Shown in pieces: positions 58,188-64,000 of a DNA stretch of 64,000 nt. Under the pieces are notes generated by a model that did not search any database, was not told where the DNA came from, and saw nothing but the letters and a program-made list of their open reading frames with translations. Position numbers and translations under genes: made by a program. Origin of the DNA: Amphimedon queenslandica (Eukaryota > Porifera > Demospongiae > Haplosclerida > Niphatidae); the NCBI RefSeq assembly GCF_000090795.2, contig NW_003546364.1, positions 128,269-192,268 of the forward strand, given 5' to 3'. Numbering within the stretch: position 1 is the first letter of the stretch; each line of letters starts with the position of its first letter.

Positions 58188-58696
58188 GCCATCATCAATC
58201 TTTCAGATTTCATTCTTCCATATGTATTCAACTGAATGTAACAACATTGTTTTCAAATTGAGATTTTTTGTACAATTGAATGAAATCATGCACCATCATC
58301 ACACATATCCAGATAAAAAAGCAAATAGATAACAAAAAGAGCGGAGCAGTTATACAAAGTAGACAGTATGGACAAATATTGTACAAGTATTGTGTATTAT
58401 TATTGTTACTTATGTCAATACAACTATTACGCAAATTTCTAGATATTAGGGAAATAATAAAACTACAAAAAACCAGAAATAGTGGTTTATTATTATTTAA
58501 CTATCAATTATCCTAGAATGAACGACAAAATTTATTGTTGTTCATAAGTGTGTGTGTGCAAAAACATTTTTATAGGAGGAGTACTTAACAAGCTAGCATT
58601 ATAGGAAACATACACATATCCATTAATGGCTATAACTTAAACTTAAATAGAGCATTGAAAGAATCAGAACTATACAACATGCAAAATGGTTTTTGA
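58188..58696 (+). repeat. Direct duplication, copy 1 (about 510 bp)
   Basis: Matches 59573-60080 over its length with numerous substitutions and small indels. Shared words include CATATCCAGATAAAA, GTGTGTGCAAAAA, CTATAACTTAAACTTAAA and GAGCATTGAAAGAATCA. No coding frame is conserved. Confidence 0.8.
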
Positions 58697-59572
58697 ATTG
58701 AGCTACAATAGCTTCGTGGTGATTGTTTCATAGCACTGATGATTGTATAAAATCAGTTTCATTAGTCGCAAGTCATAATTCTATATAGTATTGGCTGCAT
58801 TGATAAGGTTTTAGTTGTGATATCTACACTCCTAGTTTATTTATTTTGATACATGCATGTTACCATGTACAACTTTACACGAGTTGCGTTTTTTCTCCAT
58901 TTGTAGTAAGTTCATGACAGGTACAATAGTCACATTTCTGTAGCACAGTGCATTTCTACTTATTCATTAATGTTTATTTACATGTATTAATAGAATGCGA
59001 CATGCATCATGGTAAACTTTGAGTTTTGCCTTGTGAGCATTTTTACAAGCATCAGTCCACCTTTTTCAGTGTGTCTAGCTACATGTAGATTTACGTGTAT
59101 CAAACTTAGTGTTATATAATGTGTGTACCTGAATAGGTCCGTAAAAACTTGGTTGTGAGTACAACTTCTACAAAGCTGACTAGCTCTACAAACTTTTGTT
59201 TTTAAGTTACTGTATTTTTCCATGAGTTTGTAATAATAAAGTGTTTATAATTTTAATTTTCAACAATATTTATTGTTGTTAATTCATTATTATTGTAAAC
59301 AAGTTCTCAATGCCTGTACACTACAAATTAGACCAACAGAGTGGACCAGGAAGGCACATAAGTATACATTAGATTTTTAACAAAAAATAGCTACAACTAA
59401 AGCAGCTAACCAGCATGCTAAGAGCAAAAGACATGCCTACATGTATGTAACATAATGACTATGGTATAACTAACCAAAGACATGCCTACACATATGTACA
59501 TGTAACAATATGACTTTGATATAACTTCATTGTCCTAACAGTACTTAAAATGACTTAAAACTGACTTAAAAT
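58697..59572. other. Spacer between the two duplicated copies
   Basis: No gene recognised. ACATGTA-type words are frequent near 58860-59470. Confidence 0.4.
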
Positions 59573-60080
59573 GACATCATCAATATATCCCATTTCATTC
59601 TTACAAATCTCCAGCTTAAGGTAAGAACACTGTTTTCAAATTAAGATTTTTCACAGTTTAAGGGAATCATGCACTATTATCAGACATATCCAGATAAAAG
59701 AGCAAAAAAGATTTGAAAAAACAAAAAAAGAGAGCAGAGAAGTCATAAAAAATAGACAATATGGACGAATAATGTACAAGTATAGAATATTATTATCATT
59801 ATTTAATTTGATGCAACTATTCACTTTAGTAAGCAAATTTTTAGATATTGAGTGAATCAAACTACATAAAACAACAGAAATAGTAGTTTATTATTTTTCT
59901 AACTATCATTTATCCTAACATTAAAGACAGAACTCATAGATAAGTGTGTGTGCAAAAAAATTTTTACAGGACAGGTACTTTACAAGCTTGGCATAATAGG
60001 AAGCATACATGCATCTAATAAATGTCTATAACTTAAACTTAAAAAGAGCATTGAAAGAATCAAAACTATACAACATGCCT
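59573..60080 (+). repeat. Direct duplication, copy 2
   Basis: Partner of 58188-58696 at an offset of about 1385 bases, same orientation. The divergence suggests an old local duplication. Confidence 0.8.
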
Positions 60081-61035
60081 GAAAACAATAAACAATTATA
60101 TAGTGTCTTGCAAGACTCACCAAATCTGTATATTTTGAGAGGTATTCTACGTTAAAATAGAATTACTTGCTTTACTTTTCATGTAATTAATTTGGCTAAC
60201 TGCAAGAGCAAGGGACAAATACAGTGAATGATAGGTACATACATAATTCATTATGCAACTTAAAGTTCCTCTCATAATTGTAAAGAAACTCACCCAAAAA
60301 GTTCAAAAAAATGTATTGTGCATGCCTTTCTCATATTCATCACTTTCATGTATAAGAAGTTATCACAAAGTCTAAAGTTTACAAATACTTCCAGTAATAG
60401 ATTTTAATCATCAATGAACAACAACGATAATTTTGCAAGTAAAAATCTATAACAAAGAAAATTATTGATTGCATTGCTTACTTCCTTACTATGTCTAGGT
60501 TGAGTATATTCAAAGATTTTGAGTTGTTACAATAAATAAAGCATATAGAACCCTCAAAACTAATTTCACTTCCACACCCACTAGGACAAAGTATCCTTAT
60601 AGTATGAGCTACCAAATGTATCCGGCAAACGATACCACCTGAAGAATATAACAACAAGAAGGATGGCATGATAATACATGTAAACTGTGAGTGTAATTAT
60701 AGTCACACATTTACAAACTTTTCAGAAAACTGCTCTGTCTCTCTAGTAAACATACATGAAAATAGTGACAAGGCCTCCATTTCTCATAATGGAAAAGTTA
60801 ACTGAAGAGAGAAAGCACAAATAGACTGAGATGGTGAGTGTTTTCCCTTTCCTTAACCGGTATATATGCTCCATTGCTGTAAACTACAGCTTCATAGTAG
60901 TACACACAACTTGTTCTGCAACAGTTTTTGTAGCTAGAAAAAGTGTACAATGATTTGCTTTTAGTCCTATTAACCAATTCTTCAAACTATAGCAGAAAGA
61001 AAATGTAATGTAAGTGTCACACCTAGTTATGTATA
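60081..61035. other. Stretch without a recognised gene
   Basis: AT-rich non-coding sequence. Nothing assignable. Confidence 0.4.
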
Positions 61036-61274
61036 TGTGACCATAATTGACAAAAGGGCCCTTATGGCGGATTTTAAAATTGATAGTTATAATGGAAAAT
61101 ATCAACCTGTGAGTGCTTTGTTAGACAATCATTGTTTCTAAAAGTTTCATGGTAACTTTTTGCATCATGTGGAGTAATGTTATGATAACTGGGGCTCAGG
61201 AAGTTGGATTTCTTAGGCTAAAAAGACAAATTTCACTTTCCGCCATGAGGTACCTTTTGTCAATTATGGTCACA
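61036..61274. mobile_element. 239-bp MITE (copy 2), mariner-like, TA target
   Basis: Starts TGTGACCATAATTGACAAAA and ends with its near-perfect inverse TTTTGTCAATTATGGTCACA. Inverted ends of about 36 bases, flanked by TA on both sides (61034-61035, 61275-61276). Same length as, and homologous along its length with, 10079-10317 (shared TAACTTTTTGCAT, CTCAGGAAGTTGGATTT). Confidence 0.9.
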
Positions 61275-61985
61275 TATCAATAAAATGCAAAACAGTTAAT
61301 CTATGCATGTACATTATAGTCTTCAGACAAAAGCACTGTTACAATGTCCCAAAACCAGTTAAACGAATTTTACAACTTGCAATTTTTTCTCACATACTCA
61401 AGTGCAACAGCATGTGGATGTACCCCAGAGTATAAGGAAGAAACTTTTTTAGCAGAAGGTGCCATTAGGTAAAACATATTTAAAAAATAAGACTTCCCAA
61501 AAGATGTGCTACAAGTCAAACAACACTAAAATATAACACTACAGAATATAGATGCACATTACAAATGCAGCCAACAGAAGACTAAAACAAGCAGGTTTTT
61601 TTTGTTAGGCAGAAGTACAATACTACCAATGATAAATCAAATACTTTGTTGCATTCAGCACCAATTACTATTCTTCACAACACTCCCTAAATGAAAAATG
61701 AAGACTATCTATTCAACATATTTTTGGACTTTAAAAGTGAGACAATTTGCATTTATTGTACAATACACTGCATATCATACAATAAATCCCAACCTGGACC
61801 ACGAGGAGGTAGTCTCACATTCCAGGTCAAAAAACTCACAACTCTGCAATTTTACCTAAGCAGCACATTATAGCAGTAACTCTCTCTCTCATTTGCCACA
61901 TACAGTTCAAAACACTTGGCATGCTAGTTTATATGTGTGGTTTAGCATGCAGTTTATTTCACTATATTCCCTGTACAACACAACA
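61275..61985. other. Stretch without a recognised gene
   Basis: AT-rich non-coding sequence. Nothing assignable. Confidence 0.4.
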
Positions 61986-62310
61986 GCCACCATCACGAAG
62001 CATGGCATGGCATGTTGCTTCACTACTAGTGACTGTCAATATGACACAAAAGCTGCCACACAACATGTGGTACTACTTACATGATTTCACTACTACAATG
62101 TAACACTCTGTATAATGCAACAACAACCGCCACCCAAAGCGTGGTACGGCATGTAGCTACATTCAGAGTTTCTGAACCACTCTGTGAAATATATCAACAG
62201 CTGCCACCCAAAGCGTGTCACAGCAATTGAGCATAAAGATCTAGTGACTTTCATCACTCTTAGAACTTTAATAAGCTGCCACCCAATACGTGGTACAGCA
62301 CCAAATAGTT
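61986..62310 (+). repeat. About 75-bp tandem repeat with a palindromic core
   Basis: The core GCCACCCAAAGCGTGGTAC or close variants starts at 61986, 62054, 62129, 62203 and 62278 (spacing 68-75). Each core can fold by pairing CCAC with GTGG. Sequence between the cores is poorly conserved. A weaker copy may exist near 62418. It lies 450 bases past the stop of the OTU gene. Confidence 0.65.
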
Positions 62311-62765
62311 AAAGTCACCCTGTACTCAACTGTCATAATGTCATTACATGTCATGTGGTACATGACCAGTTTGTATAGTTAGTATTGTGTGTTTTAATTA
62401 AAACATTTCTCACAAACTGCCATTAGCATAATGTGCTGCAAAGGTTTAGGCAAATGTCACAAATGTGGACAGTTTGTCTACAACAGAGAGTGAGAGGGAG
62501 TATTCTCATACTCAAGTGGCAAAATATGATAAGCATACAATGAGTAATTACAAACAAACAAGATGCAGTTGTACTTTAACCACAAATAATGAAACTAAAA
62601 TATCTTAAGTAGTAATTGCACTATATTAACGAAAATAGAAGACATGGTATAAAATTCTTTATAACATCAAAGACAAAGATCTTACCATTTTGTATTAAGC
62701 TAAAGAAAACTAAACTAAACAATTTCACTCTAAAATAGCAAGGCTAAAATGGCATTACACTGCTT
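62311..62765. other. 3' flank of the OTU gene
   Basis: No coding frame. Probably 3' untranslated or intergenic DNA for the minus-strand OTU gene. Confidence 0.4.
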
Positions 62766-64000
62766 TTAATCAAGTACAGGTATTACTAAATCATAGTGAT
62801 TACAATTAATGTGGTACAGATACAACATGACTTTCATGGGTGTCATACAAGTTTCGTTAGTGAACCGAGGCACATAAGTATGCCAATCACGGTAATTGGA
62901 ATATTCTGAAAATACCATAATCTTAACTTGAAACATTGTGGCAGCTGCAAATACCTCATATTCAGTTGACCATGAGGTTTCTAAATAGAGTTTATGTCTG
63001 TTTATGTGACTCCTCACTGCTTTTAATGCATCAATATCGTAATAAATTCCTGAACGAACGAGTCTACCAAAGGCAAGAACATTGGCAGGGTCAAGCATGA
63101 AGTTAATTAAGGACATACGGACTGCAAAATGATTGTCTTCAGTACCAGTAATGGCTTTTGAAATTGTCCTATAGAAATATGCCCCATCACCGACAATCTC
63201 ATCCCGAATATGAGGAGCTATTTCTCTGCAAGGAACCTGTTTGACAGCATCAACACGTTGAACAACTGCGATACCAGAGAGCTTTGATATAATTGCAACT
63301 GCTTTCTGTACCCAATCTCTATTTGTAGAAGGAGGTGGTAACATTTCATGCAAAACCTTTAAAGCACCCTTGGTCTTTTCTTCATCAATTAAACAGTCTG
63401 ATTCAAGACTGTGAAATGATTTTGTCTCTACTTTTCGACCCACAAAGTCATTGTGAGGAACAGTTACACTATCAACACCAGTCGTTCTGTGGTCTTTCAT
63501 TTTGAATGGAAAAGGGGTCAGCAAGCACCTTGGTACAGAGAGCTCCAACTTCTTATTTTCAAACAAACTTGGAGTGCATACAGAAGGAGAACCTACTTCT
63601 TCAGCCACTGCTAAATGGAAACTTTGCTCTTTTAATTTCGATGGACTTGGTGTCATTGATGGTGAAGGGCACTTACTTAAAGATACCTGTACCTCCCGCA
63701 TCTTGTGGATAGATGTTGGAGTACTTTTGGATGGAACAGAGGTCAGCGGTACTGAGAAATCCCACTTTTTATTCTGCAACAAAATTGGAGTATGTACAGA
63801 AGGAGAACCCACTGTTTTAGCCACTGCTAAATGGGAACTTTGCTTATTCAATTTTGATGGGCCTGGGGTCATCGACGGTGAAGGGCACTTGCTTAAAGAT
63901 ATATGTACCTCCGGCATGTTGTCCACAGAAGTTGGAGTACATGTGGAGTGAGAGCCTACTTTATGAACAGTTGATACAGTGTGTGAAATGTGCACCACAG
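62766..64000 (-). CDS. OTU-domain protein, 5' end beyond the window; catalytic Cys replaced
   Basis: One open frame of at least 410 codons without an intron, ending at the TAA 62766-62768. The N-terminal part holds a 72-residue (216-bp) repeat in two copies (each with LSKCPSPSMTP, SHLAVAK/FHLAVAE, VGSPSV.TP, LENKK-like words), likely disordered. The C-terminal 150 residues form an OTU fold: EIAPHIRDEIVGDGAYFYRT, then SKAITGTEDNHFAVRMSLIN, WSTEYEVFAAATMFQVKIMV and the final INCNHYDLVIPVL. OTU proteases use DGNCFxRA-type sequence with a catalytic Cys; here the position reads Tyr (codon TAT, one base from TGT). The His of NHYDLV is kept. It would therefore be an inactive deubiquitinase-like protein, perhaps ubiquitin-binding. 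The frame is otherwise clean, which argues for a real gene. The true start may lie beyond position 64000. Confidence 0.85.
   Translation of the reverse strand, partial: VVHISHTVSTVHKVGSHSTCTPTSVDNMPEVHISLSKCPSPSMTPGPSKLNKQSSHLAVAKTVGSPSVHTPILLQNKKWDFSVPLTSVPSKSTPTSIHKMREVQVSLSKCPSPSMTPSPSKLKEQSFHLAVAEEVGSPSVCTPSLFENKKLELSVPRCLLTPFPFKMKDHRTTGVDSVTVPHNDFVGRKVETKSFHSLESDCLIDEEKTKGALKVLHEMLPPPSTNRDWVQKAVAIISKLSGIAVVQRVDAVKQVPCREIAPHIRDEIVGDGAYFYRTISKAITGTEDNHFAVRMSLINFMLDPANVLAFGRLVRSGIYYDIDALKAVRSHINRHKLYLETSWSTEYEVFAAATMFQVKIMVFSEYSNYRDWHTYVPRFTNETCMTPMKVMLYLYHINCNHYDLVIPVLD

Noticed and set aside
1-64000. CRISPR arrays, rRNA and tRNA genes
   Set aside because: The regular repeats present are exon, satellite or microsatellite arrays. 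I recognised no cloverleaf with A and B boxes and no rRNA segment, although a tRNA scan could not be run.

Overview
The window is animal nuclear DNA: AT-rich, with very short introns (about 45 to 110 bases), GT/AG splice sites, many long-decayed transposons and no bacterial-style operons. The transposon mix, the abundance of ACATGTA-type words and several protein families that I associate with poriferan gene sets make a demosponge the best guess; that is an inference, not something the bases prove. Nearly every gene-like stretch is a mobile element or a broken gene. Only one long open reading frame looks like an ordinary host gene: an OTU-domain gene running off the right edge, whose expected catalytic cysteine is a tyrosine.

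Left part (1-20.7 kb). Two broken multi-exon genes sit head to head around an 89-base gap (ATGs at 5641 minus and 5731 plus). The plus-strand gene belongs to an animal transposase-like family with N-terminal zinc fingers and has a 394-bp hAT MITE in its first exon. Next comes a two-gene PIF/Harbinger relic: a DDE nuclease on plus (9730-10620, split by a 239-bp MITE) and a convergent MADF-BESS gene on minus (10746-16580), itself split by a Ty3/Gypsy element (11334-16210) that carries another hAT MITE. A pogo-type transposase relic (17.6-19.5 kb) is followed by a tandem array of seven complete phase-1 mini-exons and one truncated unit.

Middle (20.7-54.7 kb). This reads as a nest of insertions. 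An old minus-strand Gypsy element has its 3' LTR at 20694-21063 and its 5' LTR at 54426-54740. A second Gypsy (21354-25800, plus) and a DIRS-type element (27622-52389, minus) are inserted in it. The DIRS element holds (i) a Mutator-like (MULE) element at about 27902-34552, which holds a complete Kolobok-type transposon (29994-33729, TTAA target duplication, roughly 215-bp inverted repeats); (ii) a 10.3-kb composite (35584-45858) with two inverted ZMYM1-like hAT copies, an orphan gene family and a P-element-like gene; and (iii) an IS3EU-like element (47221-50549, 8-bp target duplication). The Kolobok element carries, besides a THAP-DDE transposase, a convergent gene whose product looks like the cysteine-rich C-terminal ballast domain of the P2X7 receptor. 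This is the most striking single observation.

Right part (54.7-64 kb). A damaged gene with OB folds related to replication protein A (56.1-57.1 kb) is followed by mostly non-coding DNA: a 510-bp direct duplication, a second copy of the 239-bp MITE, a roughly 75-bp palindrome-bearing tandem repeat, and the OTU gene. No rRNA, tRNA or CRISPR was recognised.
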